Shown in pieces: positions 44,277 through 53,547 of a stretch of 64,000 nucleotides of DNA. Each line of letters opens with the position of its first letter. Position 1 is the first letter of the stretch. The notes under the pieces are model-generated. The model saw nothing but the letters and a program-made list of their open reading frames with translations, had not been told where the DNA came from and did not search any database. A program made the translations under genes and the position numbers. Source of the DNA: JACCZX01 sp038216465 (GTDB lineage Bacteria > Pseudomonadota > Gammaproteobacteria > Burkholderiales > Burkholderiaceae_F). The stretch is taken from positions 59,623 through 123,622 of the forward strand of contig JBBQQC010000006.1 in assembly GCA_038216465.1 (NCBI GenBank), in the 5' to 3' direction.

Positions 44277-45037
44277 ACCGCCCTCCGTACGAGCAACTCC
44301 TTGATCTTGCCGATCGCCAGCGTCGGATTCAGGTTCTTAGGGCACACGTCGACGCAATTCATGATCGTGTGGCAGCGAAAGAGACGATAAGGGTCGTTTA
44401 GGTTATCGAGCCGCTCGTTGGTCGCCTGGTCGCGCGAATCGCCAATGAAGCGATACGCCTGCAACAGGCCAGCCGGCCCGACGAATTTGTCGGGGTTCCA
44501 CCAGAACGACGGGCATGCGGTCGAGCAGCACGCACACAGGATGCACTCGTACAGGCCGTTCAGTTCCTCGCGCTCGGCCGGCGATTGCAGTCGTTCCTTT
44601 TCGGGCGGCGGCTCGTTGTTGATCAAGTACGGCTTAATGGATTCGTATTGCTTGAAAAACTGCGACATGTCGACGATCAGGTCGCGAATCACCGGCAGCC
44701 CGGGTATCGGTCGCAAAACGATCGGTTCCTTCAGGTCGCGCATATTGGTCACGCAGGCGAGCCCGTTCTTGCCGTTGATGTTCATCGCGTCGGAGCCGCA
44801 TACGCCTTCGCGGCAGCTGCGGCGCAGAGACAAACTGTCGTCGACCTCGGCCTTGATGCGAATCAGCGCATCGAGCAGCATGCGGTCGAAAGGCTGCAGC
44901 GTCACCTGCAGCTTTTGCATTCGCGGCTGCGTGTCCTTGTCCGGGTCGTAGCGGTAGATCTCGAACTGAACGGTGCGCAACCCGGGCTCGCTCGCTGTCA
45001 TTGGGGTCGAGGGGTCGGCTGCAATGCTGGAAGTCAT
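44273..45037 (-). CDS. sdhB: Succinate dehydrogenase iron-sulfur subunit SdhB
   Basis: Carries electrons from SdhA to the quinone site. 254 residues with the 2Fe-2S ligands CREGVCGSD and a further Cys at GLACVTN, then the ferredoxin-like domain with CILCACCSTACP (4Fe-4S and 3Fe-4S) and CHTIMNCVDVCPKNLNP. A second Met at 45001 could be the start, because the first 12 residues are not conserved. It follows sdhA by 14 bases. Confidence 0.96.
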   Translation of the reverse strand: MTSSIAADPSTPMTASEPGLRTVQFEIYRYDPDKDTQPRMQKLQVTLQPFDRMLLDALIRIKAEVDDSLSLRRSCREGVCGSDAMNINGKNGLACVTNMRDLKEPIVLRPIPGLPVIRDLIVDMSQFFKQYESIKPYLINNEPPPEKERLQSPAEREELNGLYECILCACCSTACPSFWWNPDKFVGPAGLLQAYRFIGDSRDQATNERLDNLNDPYRLFRCHTIMNCVDVCPKNLNPTLAIGKIKELLVRRAV

Positions 45038-45051
45038 TGTCTGTCCCGTTC

Positions 45052-46833
45052 TTAAAACGTCCTGGGTTTCGGCTCGAACGCGTCGACGGTCAGCGGCTTC
45101 AAGTTAACCGGCTTGTAATCGACGCGGTTGCCGTGTGAGTAGTGCAATGTGTGCTTGAGCCAGTGCACATCGTCGCGCTCAGGGTAATCATCGCGCGAGT
45201 GCGCCCCGCGGCTTTCGGTTCGTGCCGCAGCCGAGACGATCGTCGCTTTGGCAGTCTCGACCAGGTTTTCGAGCTCAAGCGCCTCGATCCTTGCGGTGTT
45301 GAAAATCTTCGATTTATCGTCGATAAAGACGTGGCGCGCTCGCTCTTCCAGCGCCATGATCTTGCGTACGCCTTCGTCCAGCAACGGCCCGGTACGAAAT
45401 ACGCCGCAGTGCGCCTGCATTGTGCGGCGGATGTCGTTGGCTACATCCTGCACGCGCTCTCCGCTGCTGGAAGCATCGAGCGCTGCCAGACGCGCGACCG
45501 TCGCCACGCCGCCGTCTGCTGGAAAGCTCCTGTGCGCGTGCTCACCCACCTTGTGCTCGACAATGTGGTTGCCTGCGGCGCGCCCGAAGACCAGAAGATC
45601 GAGCAGCGAATTCGTTCCCAGTCGATTGGCACCGTGAACGCTGACGCACGCGCATTCGCCAATCGCATACAAGCCGTCGACGACGGCATTCGGGTTGCCG
45701 GCACGAGGTGCAACGACCTGGCCGAAGTAGTTGGTCGGAATGCCGCCCATTTGATAGTGAATCGTCGGAACGACCGGAATCGCCTCCTTGATCGGGTCGA
45801 CATTCGCAAACTTGATCGCGATTTCGCGGATCGACGGCAGCCGCTTCATGATCGTTTCCGCGCCGAGGTGATCAAGCTTAAGCAGCACATAGTCCTTATT
45901 CGGACCGCAGCCGCGCCCTTCCTTGATCTCCTGGTCCATCGAACGCGAAACGAAATCGCGCGGCGCCAGATCCTTCAGCGTTGGTGCATAGCGCTCCATG
46001 AACCGCTCGCCGTCACAGTTCAACAGAATGCCGCCCTCACCTCGCACACCCTCGGTGATCAGCACGCCGACTCCAGCCACCGCGCTTGGGTGAAACTGCC
46101 AGAACTCCATATCCTCCAATGGCAATCCGACTCGCGCCGCGAGGCCGAGTCCGTCGCCGGTGCAGATGTAGGCGTTGGTCGACGCCTCGAATATCCGCCC
46201 GGCGCCCCCGGTCGCAAGCACGGTCACCTTTGATTCAAAAATCATCGGCTCGCCGGTTTCCATTTCGAGCGCGATCACGCCGACGACTTCGCCGTCCGCG
46301 TTGCGAATCAGATCGAGCGCCATCCACTCGACGAAAAACTGCGTGCGGGATGCGACGTTGCGCTGATACAGCGTGTGCAGCATCGCATGCCCGGTGCGAT
46401 CGGCGGCGGCACAAGCGCGTGGCACCGGCTTTTCGCCGAAGTGCGCCGAGTGACCGCCGAACGGTCGCTGATAAATCGTCCCGTCAGGATTGCGATCGAA
46501 TGGCATGCCGAAATGCTCGAGCTCGTAAACAACGTGAGCCGCTTCGCGGCACATGAACTCGATCGCGTCCTGGTCGCCGAGGTAGTCCGACCCCTTAACC
46601 GTGTCGAACATATGCCACAGCCAGTTGTCTTCCGTCATGTTGCCGAGCGAAGCGCCGATGCCTCCCTGCGCTGCCACGGTATGCGACCGCGTCGGGAATA
46701 CCTTGGACAGCACCGCGACGTTCAACCCGGCATTGGCAAGCTGCAGCGCGCACCGCATGCCCGCTCCGCCGGCGCCGACGATCACTGCATCAAAGCGGCG
46801 GCGTGCGAGAGTCGAGGGTGCGGTAGTGGTCAT
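45052..46833 (-). CDS. sdhA: Succinate dehydrogenase flavoprotein subunit SdhA
   Basis: Oxidises succinate to fumarate. 593 residues; FAD motif VGAGGAGM (19-26), covalent-FAD histidine His51 in RSHTVAAQGG, active-site GEGGILLNCDGERFMERY and HGANRLGTNSLLDLLVFGRAAG with the catalytic Arg region. The ATG at 46833 overlaps the sdhD stop as ATGA; the open frame extending to 47091 is a shadow of sdhD. Confidence 0.96.
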   Translation of the reverse strand: MTTTAPSTLARRRFDAVIVGAGGAGMRCALQLANAGLNVAVLSKVFPTRSHTVAAQGGIGASLGNMTEDNWLWHMFDTVKGSDYLGDQDAIEFMCREAAHVVYELEHFGMPFDRNPDGTIYQRPFGGHSAHFGEKPVPRACAAADRTGHAMLHTLYQRNVASRTQFFVEWMALDLIRNADGEVVGVIALEMETGEPMIFESKVTVLATGGAGRIFEASTNAYICTGDGLGLAARVGLPLEDMEFWQFHPSAVAGVGVLITEGVRGEGGILLNCDGERFMERYAPTLKDLAPRDFVSRSMDQEIKEGRGCGPNKDYVLLKLDHLGAETIMKRLPSIREIAIKFANVDPIKEAIPVVPTIHYQMGGIPTNYFGQVVAPRAGNPNAVVDGLYAIGECACVSVHGANRLGTNSLLDLLVFGRAAGNHIVEHKVGEHAHRSFPADGGVATVARLAALDASSSGERVQDVANDIRRTMQAHCGVFRTGPLLDEGVRKIMALEERARHVFIDDKSKIFNTARIEALELENLVETAKATIVSAAARTESRGAHSRDDYPERDDVHWLKHTLHYSHGNRVDYKPVNLKPLTVDAFEPKPRTF

Positions 46834-47198
46834 ACCCGCCACAGAATCTGCACTGACCAAACCGCGCACGCGATCAGCCACACGATCGTCAGCGATTGCA
46901 GCGACAGCCGCGCCCACACCGGCGTGACGTAGTCCATCCAGATATTTCGCATCCCTATCCACGCGTGATACAGCAGCGACAGCAGCGCGATCAGCGTGAT
47001 GACTTTCATCCACAGCGGCGCGAACAACGCGGCCCATACGTCGTAAGACAACGGGCCGAACAACAAGCTGACGCCGATCAGCGCCAGCCACAGGATCAGC
47101 ACAACCGACGTAATCCGCTGCGCCAGAAAACCGCCCAGACCGTAATGCGCACCGACCACCAGACGCTTGGGGCCGATCCCGGGCAACGGCCGCCTCAT
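46830..47198 (-). CDS. sdhD: Succinate dehydrogenase membrane anchor SdhD
   Basis: A 122-residue membrane anchor with three helices (FLAQRITSVVLILWLALIGVSLL, LWMKVITLIALLSLLYHAWIGMRNIW, LTIVWLIACAVWSVQIL). The heme-b His is in LYHAWIGMRNIWMDYV, the signature of the group. The ATG at 47198 overlaps the sdhC stop by one base (TGATG); longer versions to 47459 are shadows of sdhC. Confidence 0.92.
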   Translation of the reverse strand: MRRPLPGIGPKRLVVGAHYGLGGFLAQRITSVVLILWLALIGVSLLFGPLSYDVWAALFAPLWMKVITLIALLSLLYHAWIGMRNIWMDYVTPVWARLSLQSLTIVWLIACAVWSVQILWRV

Positions 47199-47611
47199 CA
47201 CATCACCCCGAACAGTTTCAGCGCGGCCAGCAGCGTCAGCGGCAGGCTGACCGCATACACCGCAATTGCGCTTGAACGCGACGACCTCAGGTCGATGCCG
47301 ATGTGCAGATCGAGCAACAGATACCGGATGCCGGCAATCAGGTGGTGGAGAAATGCCCAGATCAGCAGCAGCAACGCCAGCTTGACGAACGCGTTTGCGG
47401 CCACGCCTCGTAGCCGGTCGAAAGTCAGTTCGGAAATGAGGCTCAGATCGAACAGCCACAGCAAGAATGGCAGCGCCAGGAACAGCGCCGCGCCACTGAT
47501 TCGATGCATGATCGAGACGATTCCCGCCAGCGGCAGGCGGTAGGTCAGCAGCAATGGAAAATTGAGATTGCGAAATTGCGGCCGGGGCTGTTTTTCTGCC
47601 GTGAAGCTCAT
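47198..47611 (-). CDS. sdhC: Succinate dehydrogenase cytochrome b subunit SdhC
   Basis: A 137-residue anchor subunit with three transmembrane helices. The conserved MHRISGAALFLALP (SHRITG-type) helix holds quinone-site residues, and the LLIWAFLHHLIAGIRYLLLDLHIG stretch carries the heme-ligand His. It follows the GntR gene after 94 bases with no own palindrome visible, so gntR and sdh may share a transcript or sdhC may have an extra promoter. Confidence 0.93.
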   Translation of the reverse strand: MSFTAEKQPRPQFRNLNFPLLLTYRLPLAGIVSIMHRISGAALFLALPFLLWLFDLSLISELTFDRLRGVAANAFVKLALLLLIWAFLHHLIAGIRYLLLDLHIGIDLRSSRSSAIAVYAVSLPLTLLAALKLFGVM

Positions 47612-47705
47612 TGAACGCCGCTCATTGGATGGCCGTCGGGATCCTTGCGACCAGTATTCTGAACGAATTGCTGCATCGAACCAAATCGGCCGGCAACTTT
47701 CCGGG

Positions 47706-48464
47706 TCAGTTCAGCGAGTTGCGATAGTGGTAGCGCTCGGTCACCGAAAGGCCGCGACGCACCTCGACCGGACGCTCCCCATAGGTGTACGACACGCGCT
47801 CGACCAGCAGCAGCGGCGAGCCCGCCGCGATTTTGAGGTGCTTGGCGGCATCCGCCGTCGCGGCGACGGCGCGAATGCGTTCGTCCGCGCGAATCATGCG
47901 CGTGCCGAACTCGGTTTCGAACAATCCGTACAGCGGTCCTGTGTATTCGGCCAGCCGCTCGGCCGTCAGTTTCTTGAACAGATTTCCAGGCAGCCAGATT
48001 TCGTCAAGCACGACCGGCGCACCCTCGAAGCTCAGAAGGCGCCTCAGATAAACCACCGGATCGCTGGGCCTGACGTTCAATCGGCGTGCAATGTCGCCGC
48101 TGGCGCGCGTCCGCTTGCACTCGAGGTAACGACTCGCGCCCGGGGTCGGCTCGTGATCGTCGGGCACCACGCGCAGGAAGCGGAATTGCGCTCGCGGCTC
48201 ATGGTGGGTGGCCACGAAAGTGCCCTTGCCTTGCCGGCGCACCAGCAGATTGTCGGTCGAAAGCTCGTCAACAGCCTTGCGGACCGTGCCTTGGCTAACC
48301 TGGAACCGAATCGCAAGATCGGTTTCGCTGGGAATCAGTTCGCCGGGTTTCCATTCGCCGCGCTGCAGACCCTGCACGATCAGATCCTTGATCTGCCGAT
48401 ACAGCGGCGTGTACACCGCGGCCTGGCCGGCGGCGTCGACTTCCCGGGAAGAGGTGACAGCCAT
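47706..48464 (-). CDS. GntR-family (HutC/UTRA) transcriptional regulator
   Basis: A 252-residue one-component regulator. The N-terminal winged helix-turn-helix is YRQIKDLIVQGLQRGEWKPGELIPSETDLAIRFQVSQGTVRKAVDEL, and the C-terminal UTRA effector domain (~90-245) includes RRLLSFEGAPVVLDEIWLP and YTYGERPVEVRRGLSVTERYHY. Members bind short palindromes and respond to small metabolites, often carboxylates. It is transcribed toward sdhCDAB-sdhE-gltA and faces mdh-prpBC across 154 bases with a perfect palindrome at 48504, so control of both sides is likely; the effector is unknown. Homologues next to sdh in betaproteobacteria suggest a TCA regulator. Confidence 0.85.
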   Translation of the reverse strand: MAVTSSREVDAAGQAAVYTPLYRQIKDLIVQGLQRGEWKPGELIPSETDLAIRFQVSQGTVRKAVDELSTDNLLVRRQGKGTFVATHHEPRAQFRFLRVVPDDHEPTPGASRYLECKRTRASGDIARRLNVRPSDPVVYLRRLLSFEGAPVVLDEIWLPGNLFKKLTAERLAEYTGPLYGLFETEFGTRMIRADERIRAVAATADAAKHLKIAAGSPLLLVERVSYTYGERPVEVRRGLSVTERYHYRNSLN

Positions 48465-48503
48465 GCGGTCATTTCACCACAAAGCGACTCGGATTACATC
48501 ATC

Positions 48504-48519
48504 TGTCTTATATAAGACA
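48504..48519. promoter_or_regulatory. Perfect 16-base palindrome, candidate operator between gntR and mdh
   Basis: TGTCTTATATAAGACA is its own reverse complement and lies 40 bases upstream of the gntR start and 99 bases upstream of mdh. It is AT-rich in GC-rich surroundings. Its size, TATATA centre and place match operators of GntR/HutC-type proteins; a minus-strand -10-like TATAAG falls inside it, so occupancy would block gntR transcription. On the plus strand a weak -10 candidate TAGACT (48545-48550) follows 25 bases later. No second copy was seen in the window by eye. Confidence 0.75.
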
Positions 48520-48618
48520 TGTGGTCGTCGGCGGTGTTTTGCAGTAGACTTCGCTACGCTTCCTCACCGGCCTTGCCTCCGATGAATCGTTCCGCCCACC
48601 CTTACGGTTCCACTCTCG

Positions 48619-49605
48619 ATGACTAGGGCTCCCGTTCGCGTAGCAGTCACCGGCGCCGCCGGGCAGATTGGCTACTCGCTACTGTTCAGGATCGCTTCCG
48701 GAGAGATGCTTGGCAAAGAACAGCCGGTGGCTCTGCAGCTGTTGGAGATTGCCGATGAAAAGGCTCAGAAGGCGCTAAAGGGCGTCATGATGGAGCTCGA
48801 CGACTGTGCCTTTCCTCTGCTGACCGGGATGCAGGCCTACAGCGATCCAATGGGCGCTTTCAAGGACGTCGATATCGCGCTGCTCGTTGGCGCACGGCCG
48901 CGCGGCCCCGGCATGGAGCGCAAGGATCTGCTGGCCGCCAATGCACAAATTTTTACCGCCCAGGGCACAGCGCTCGAGCAGGCCGCCAAGCGCAGCGTCA
49001 AGGTGTTGGTGGTCGGGAATCCGGCCAACACTAACGCTTACATCGCGATGAAATCGGCGCCGTCGCTGCCAAAGTCGAGCTTCACCGCAATGATGCGGCT
49101 CGATCACAACCGCGCGCTTTCGCAACTTGCCGCGAAGACCGGCAAGCCGGTGTCGTCGATCGAAAAACTGATCGTGTGGGGCAACCATTCGCCGACGATG
49201 TACCCCGATCTGCGGTTTGCCTCGATCGATGGCAAGGCCGCAAGAAGCCTCGTCGACGATGTCTGGTATCGCGACACCTACATTCCAACCGTCGGCAAGC
49301 GCGGCGCGGCGATCATCGAGGCACGCGGACTTTCATCGGCGGCGTCGGCCGCCAACGCGGCGATCGACCACGTGCGCGACTGGATTTCGGGAACCGGCGG
49401 GCGCTGGGTCACGATGGGGGTGGCGTCCGACGGCAGCTATGCAATTCCGCAGGACGTAATCTACGGCGTGCCGTGCGTATGCAGCGGCGGTAAATTCGAA
49501 GTGATCAAAGGGCTCGAGATCGACGAGTTCTCGCGCCAGCGGATGGACGCGACTCTGAAAGAGCTGCTCGAGGAGCGCGATGGCGTTGCGCACCTGCTTG
49601 GCTAA
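48619..49605 (+). CDS. mdh: Malate dehydrogenase
   Basis: Interconverts malate and oxaloacetate with NAD. The 328-residue protein is the cytosolic-like type used by Burkholderiales: VAVTGAAGQIGYSLLFRIASG (Rossmann), LVGARPRGPGMERKDLL (active-site loop with Arg), VGNPANTNAYIA, and the catalytic His in WGNHSPTMYPD. It starts the plus-strand side of the gntR/mdh divergent promoter region and is followed after 12 bases by prpB. Confidence 0.95.
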   Translation: MTRAPVRVAVTGAAGQIGYSLLFRIASGEMLGKEQPVALQLLEIADEKAQKALKGVMMELDDCAFPLLTGMQAYSDPMGAFKDVDIALLVGARPRGPGMERKDLLAANAQIFTAQGTALEQAAKRSVKVLVVGNPANTNAYIAMKSAPSLPKSSFTAMMRLDHNRALSQLAAKTGKPVSSIEKLIVWGNHSPTMYPDLRFASIDGKAARSLVDDVWYRDTYIPTVGKRGAAIIEARGLSSAASAANAAIDHVRDWISGTGGRWVTMGVASDGSYAIPQDVIYGVPCVCSGGKFEVIKGLEIDEFSRQRMDATLKELLEERDGVAHLLG

Positions 49606-49617
49606 GACAATGCTCGC

Positions 49618-50505
49618 ATGAGTCCTAGCGCCGGCGCCCGCTTTCGTGCAGCGTTGCAGGTAGAAAAGCCGCTGCAGATCGTTGGCACGTTGATAGCCAA
49701 CCATGCTTTGATGGCGCAACAGGTCGGCTATCGCGCCACCTACCTGTCGGGCGGCGGGGTCGCTGCGGGCTCGCTCGGAATGCCCGACCTGGGAATCAAT
49801 ACGCTCGACGACGTGCTGACCGACGTGCGCAGGATTACCGACGTCTGCGAGCTGCCGCTGTTGGTCGATATCGACACCGGCTTCGGGCCAAGCGCCTTCA
49901 ACATTGCGCGCACGATCAAGTCGCTGATCAAGGCCGGCGCGGCAGCGTGTCATATCGAGGATCAGGTGGGCGCCAAGCGCTGCGGTCATCGTCCCGGCAA
50001 GGAAATTGTAAGTGCTGCCGAAATGGCCGATCGCGTCAAGGCTGCTGCGGACGCAAAAACCGAGTCGGATTTTTTTTTGATCGCGCGTACCGATGCGATT
50101 GGTGTCGAAGGGGTCGAGCGCGCGATCGAGCGCGCAATCGCGTGTGTTGAGGCCGGCGCGGACGGAATTTTTGCCGAAGCCGCCAAGGACCTTGCCACCT
50201 ATCGTCGCTTTATCGATGCCGTCCGGGTGCCTGTTCTGGCCAACATCACCGAATTTGGAGCAACACCGCTGTTCACGCTCGACGAGTTGCGTCAGGCCGG
50301 CGTCGCGATGGCGCTTTATCCGTTATCTGCCTTTCGCGCGATGAACAAGGCGGCGTTAAATGTCTACACCGCGCTGCGGCGGGACGGCACACAGCGATCG
50401 GTGCTCGATACGATGCAGACGCGGATGGAGCTGTACCAAGTGATCGGCTATCAGGCCTACGAAGACCGGCTCGATCAGTTATTTGCGAACAGGAAAGCGC
50501 AATGA
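49618..50505 (+). CDS. prpB: 2-methylisocitrate lyase PrpB
   Basis: Cleaves 2-methylisocitrate to pyruvate and succinate, closing the methylcitrate cycle. The 295-residue lyase has YLSGGGVAAGSLGMPDLG, metal-binding DIDTGFG (84-90), IEDQ, and the catalytic loop KRCGH (120-124, Cys122). This loop and the FFLIARTDA stretch mark the PrpB group within the isocitrate-lyase superfamily. The T-run at 50070-50078 does not disturb the frame. Its stop overlaps the prpC ATG. Confidence 0.93.
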   Translation: MSPSAGARFRAALQVEKPLQIVGTLIANHALMAQQVGYRATYLSGGGVAAGSLGMPDLGINTLDDVLTDVRRITDVCELPLLVDIDTGFGPSAFNIARTIKSLIKAGAAACHIEDQVGAKRCGHRPGKEIVSAAEMADRVKAAADAKTESDFFLIARTDAIGVEGVERAIERAIACVEAGADGIFAEAAKDLATYRRFIDAVRVPVLANITEFGATPLFTLDELRQAGVAMALYPLSAFRAMNKAALNVYTALRRDGTQRSVLDTMQTRMELYQVIGYQAYEDRLDQLFANRKAQ

Positions 50506-51659
50506 ATGACGCCCCCGCGCCCGGCGCGCTGAAGCCGAAGAAATCCGTCGCACTGTCGGGTGTCGTGGCGGGCAACACGGCACTGTGCACCGTGGGCCGC
50601 ACGGGCAATGATCTGCACTACCGGGGCTACGACATCCTCGACATCGCCGCTCGTTGCGAGTTCGAGGAGATTGCCCATCTGCTGGTGCACGGCAAATTGC
50701 CGACGCTCGCCGAGCTCGCGGGCTACAAACGCAAGCTTAAGAGCATGCGTGCGATACCGGCGGCGGTGAAGCGCGTACTCGAATGCATCCCGGCCAACAC
50801 GCATCCGATGGATGTGATGCGCACCGCGTGCTCGGCACTCGGCGCGGTGCTGCCTGAGGGCCCGGATCACAAGCTCGCCGAAGCGCGCGACATTGCCGAC
50901 CGCCTGATGGCGTCGTTCGGCTCGATGCTGCTCTACTGGTATCACTTCTCTCATTCCGGGCGACGTATCGATGTGGAAACCGACGATGACTCGATCGGTG
51001 GGCATTTCCTGCACCTGCTGCACGGCCGTGCGCCGTCCGACTTGTGGGCGCGCTCGATGCACACGTCGCTCAATCTGTACGCCGAGCACGAGTTCAACGC
51101 CTCGACGTTCACTGCACGCGTCGTGGCAGGCACCGGCAGCGACATGTATTCCGCGATCACCGCCGCGACCGGCGCACTGAAAGGCCCGAAGCACGGCGGC
51201 GCCAACGAGTTCGCGTTCGACACGATCGGCCGTTACGACAATCCCGAAGACGCCGAAGCCGACATCGTCAAGCGGGTCGCCGACAAGCAAGTGATCATTG
51301 GCTTCGGGCACCCGGTGTACACAATCGCTGATCCGCGCAACGAGGTGATCAAGGAAGTCGCACGCCAATTGTCGGCTGATGCCGGCAACATGAAATTGTT
51401 CGACATCTCCGCGCGTGTCGAACACGTGATGATGCGCGAGAAGAAAATGTTTCCGAATCTCGACTGGTACAGCGCAACCAGCTATCACACGATGGGAGTG
51501 CCGACCGCGATGTTTACGCCGTTGTTCGTGATCGCGCGCACCAGCGGCTGGTGTGCGCACGTGATCGAGCAGCGCATCGACAACAAGATCATCCGTCCGA
51601 GTGCCAACTACACCGGCCCTGAAGACTTGAAGTTCGTGCCCATCGAGGCGCGCAAATGA
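50502..51659 (+). CDS. prpC: 2-methylcitrate synthase PrpC
   Basis: Condenses propionyl-CoA with oxaloacetate. The 385-residue citrate-synthase homologue is shorter than GltA and has the PrpC-type YRGYDILDIAARCEFEEIAHLLVHGKLP, ANTHPMDVMRTACS, GPKHGGANEFAF (His) and IIGFGHPVYTIADPR. Overlap with prpB is 4 bases. Start ATG at 50502. Confidence 0.93.
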   Translation: MNDAPAPGALKPKKSVALSGVVAGNTALCTVGRTGNDLHYRGYDILDIAARCEFEEIAHLLVHGKLPTLAELAGYKRKLKSMRAIPAAVKRVLECIPANTHPMDVMRTACSALGAVLPEGPDHKLAEARDIADRLMASFGSMLLYWYHFSHSGRRIDVETDDDSIGGHFLHLLHGRAPSDLWARSMHTSLNLYAEHEFNASTFTARVVAGTGSDMYSAITAATGALKGPKHGGANEFAFDTIGRYDNPEDAEADIVKRVADKQVIIGFGHPVYTIADPRNEVIKEVARQLSADAGNMKLFDISARVEHVMMREKKMFPNLDWYSATSYHTMGVPTAMFTPLFVIARTSGWCAHVIEQRIDNKIIRPSANYTGPEDLKFVPIEARK

Positions 51660-51711
51660 GCGTTCACTCTAGCTCACAGCGGGGATTCAAGCGAGTCATC
51701 GGGAGTACGAC

Positions 51712-52077
51712 ATGAAACTGCTGACACCTGCGCTTTTCTTCGTGCTGGCTCTTCCGGCAGCGCACGCAAGCAATACTGCGCCGACGCGCAGCTTCACGGT
51801 GGAGTGGCTGTGTGAGAACGGGCGTTTGCTGCGCGTCAATGCCCACCCGCGCAACCCCGGGATTCAGGCGCAGCTTACGTATATAGGCAGCCGGGTTGAG
51901 GTCTATGGGACGCCAGCCGCGTCGGGCGCTCGTTACGAGAGCAAGGACGGAAAAGTCATTTGGCACAGCAAAGGCGATGAAGGCCAGCTGACGTTCGACC
52001 CTCTGCTTTCAGAGCCCGTCACATGCAAGCTGAAGCCGGCTGTACCGAGCAACGGCAAACCGCAACCAAAAAAATAA
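51712..52077 (+). CDS. MliC-like C-type lysozyme inhibitor domain protein, exported
   Basis: A 121-residue exported protein: signal peptide LLTPALFFVLALPAAHAS with no lipobox cysteine, then a single small beta domain. Two cysteines, Cys34 (EWLCENG) and Cys105 (PVTCKL), and the YESKDGKVIWHSKGDEGQLTF stretch follow the MliC/PliC pattern (PF09864), whose loop plugs the lysozyme active site. Unlike MliC it seems soluble, not lipid-anchored (PliC-like). It lies between prpC and prpD (52 and 10 bases from them) on the same strand. The assignment is by pattern memory; the function in this operon is unexplained. Confidence 0.6.
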   Translation: MKLLTPALFFVLALPAAHASNTAPTRSFTVEWLCENGRLLRVNAHPRNPGIQAQLTYIGSRVEVYGTPAASGARYESKDGKVIWHSKGDEGQLTFDPLLSEPVTCKLKPAVPSNGKPQPKK

Positions 52078-52087
52078 GTAACCCTGC

Positions 52088-53539
52088 ATGAGCAGCCCCA
52101 TCAGCAACGTTCGTCCAGAGCCCGACAAGGTGCTGGTCGACATCGTCGACTACGTCACCCGCCACAAGATCAAGAGTAAGGATGCCTACGAGACGGCGCG
52201 CTATTGCCTGATGGACACCCTCGGATGCGGCTTCGAGGCGCTCGAGTATCCGGCGTGCACCAAGATGCTGGGGCCGATCGTGCCGGGCACCGTCGTTTCG
52301 AACGGCGCCAAGGTGCCAGGAACCCAATTCCAACTCGACCCGGTCAAGGCCGCGTTCGATATCGGCGCGATGATCCGCTGGCTCGACTTCAACGACACTT
52401 GGCTGGCCGCGGAATGGGGTCACCCTTCCGACAATCTGGGCGGCATCCTGGCGACTGCGGACTGGCTGTCGCGCAACGCGGTTGCCTCCGGCAAGTCGCC
52501 GTTGACAGTCAGCGATGTGTTGACTGCCATGATCAAGGCGCATGAAATTCAAGGCTGCATCGCGCTCGAAAATTCGTTTAACAAGGTCGGGCTCGACCAC
52601 GTGGTTCTGGTCAAGGTGGCCTCCACCGCCGTCGTGGCGCAGATGCTGGGGCTGACGCGCGACGAAATCATCAGTGCGGTGTCGCTGGCGTGGGTCGATG
52701 GCCAGTCACTGAGAACCTATCGTCATTCGCCCAACACGGGGTCGCGCAAGAGCTGGGCTGCGGGCGACGCCACTTCGCGCGCGGTCAGGCTGGCGCTGAT
52801 CGCAAAAACCGGCGAGATGGGTTACCCGTCGGTGCTGTCGGCCAAGACGTGGGGGTTTTATGACGCGTCGTTCAAAGGCAGGCAGTTCAAGTTTCAGCGA
52901 GCGTATGGCTCGTACGTGATGCAGCACGTGCTGTTCAAGATTTCTTTTCCCGCCGAGTTTCATTCGCAAACGGCGGTCGAAGCCGCGATGACGCTGCACC
53001 ATCAGCTCGCGCAGCTGGGCAAGACCGCCGACGATGTCAAGAAAATCACGATTCGAACTCACGAAGCGTGCATTCGCATCATCGACAAGAAAGGCCCCCT
53101 CGATAATCCGGCCGATCGCGATCACTGCATTCAATACATGGTCGCGGTGCCGCTGATCTTCGGCCGGTTGACGGCGCAGGACTATGAAGACGAGGTTGCT
53201 TCGGACCCGCGGATCGACGCGCTGCGCGCCAAGATTTCGTGCGTCGAAGACAAACAGTTCAGCAAAGACTATCTTGACCCGGACAAGCGCTCGATTGCCA
53301 ACGCACTGACAGTCGAACTCAACGACGGAAAAAAATTGAAAGAAGTCGTCGTCGAGTATCCGATCGGGCACAAACGGCGACGCAAAGAAGGCATGCCGTT
53401 GTTGGTAAAAAAATTCAAAACGAACCTGGCGCGCGTCTTTCCGGCCAAACAGGCCGGCGCCATCCTCGACTTGTGCATGGACTCGAAACGACTGGCAGCG
53501 ACGCCGGTGCACGAGTTCGTCAACCTGATGATTATCTGA
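52088..53539 (+). CDS. prpD: 2-methylcitrate dehydratase PrpD
   Basis: Dehydrates 2-methylcitrate to 2-methyl-cis-aconitate without an iron-sulfur cluster. The 483-residue MmgE/PrpD protein has ARYCLMDTLGCGFEALEYPACTKMLGP, GAMIRWLDFNDTWLAAEWGHPSDNLGGIL, SHRHSP-like TYRHSPNTGSRKSWAAGDATSRAVRLA and the DRDHCIQYMVAVPLIFGRL block. Rehydration to 2-methylisocitrate needs an aconitase, here likely AcnA next door, 8 bases downstream. This is the PrpD route, not the AcnD/PrpF route found in many Burkholderiales. Confidence 0.94.
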   Translation: MSSPISNVRPEPDKVLVDIVDYVTRHKIKSKDAYETARYCLMDTLGCGFEALEYPACTKMLGPIVPGTVVSNGAKVPGTQFQLDPVKAAFDIGAMIRWLDFNDTWLAAEWGHPSDNLGGILATADWLSRNAVASGKSPLTVSDVLTAMIKAHEIQGCIALENSFNKVGLDHVVLVKVASTAVVAQMLGLTRDEIISAVSLAWVDGQSLRTYRHSPNTGSRKSWAAGDATSRAVRLALIAKTGEMGYPSVLSAKTWGFYDASFKGRQFKFQRAYGSYVMQHVLFKISFPAEFHSQTAVEAAMTLHHQLAQLGKTADDVKKITIRTHEACIRIIDKKGPLDNPADRDHCIQYMVAVPLIFGRLTAQDYEDEVASDPRIDALRAKISCVEDKQFSKDYLDPDKRSIANALTVELNDGKKLKEVVVEYPIGHKRRRKEGMPLLVKKFKTNLARVFPAKQAGAILDLCMDSKRLAATPVHEFVNLMII

Positions 53540-53547
53540 GGCTCCTG

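Noticed and set aside
50070..50078. A run of nine T in prpB as a possible frameshift or slippage site
   Set aside because: The frame stays intact across it and the encoded DFFLIARTD fits the family; slippage cannot be judged from sequence.
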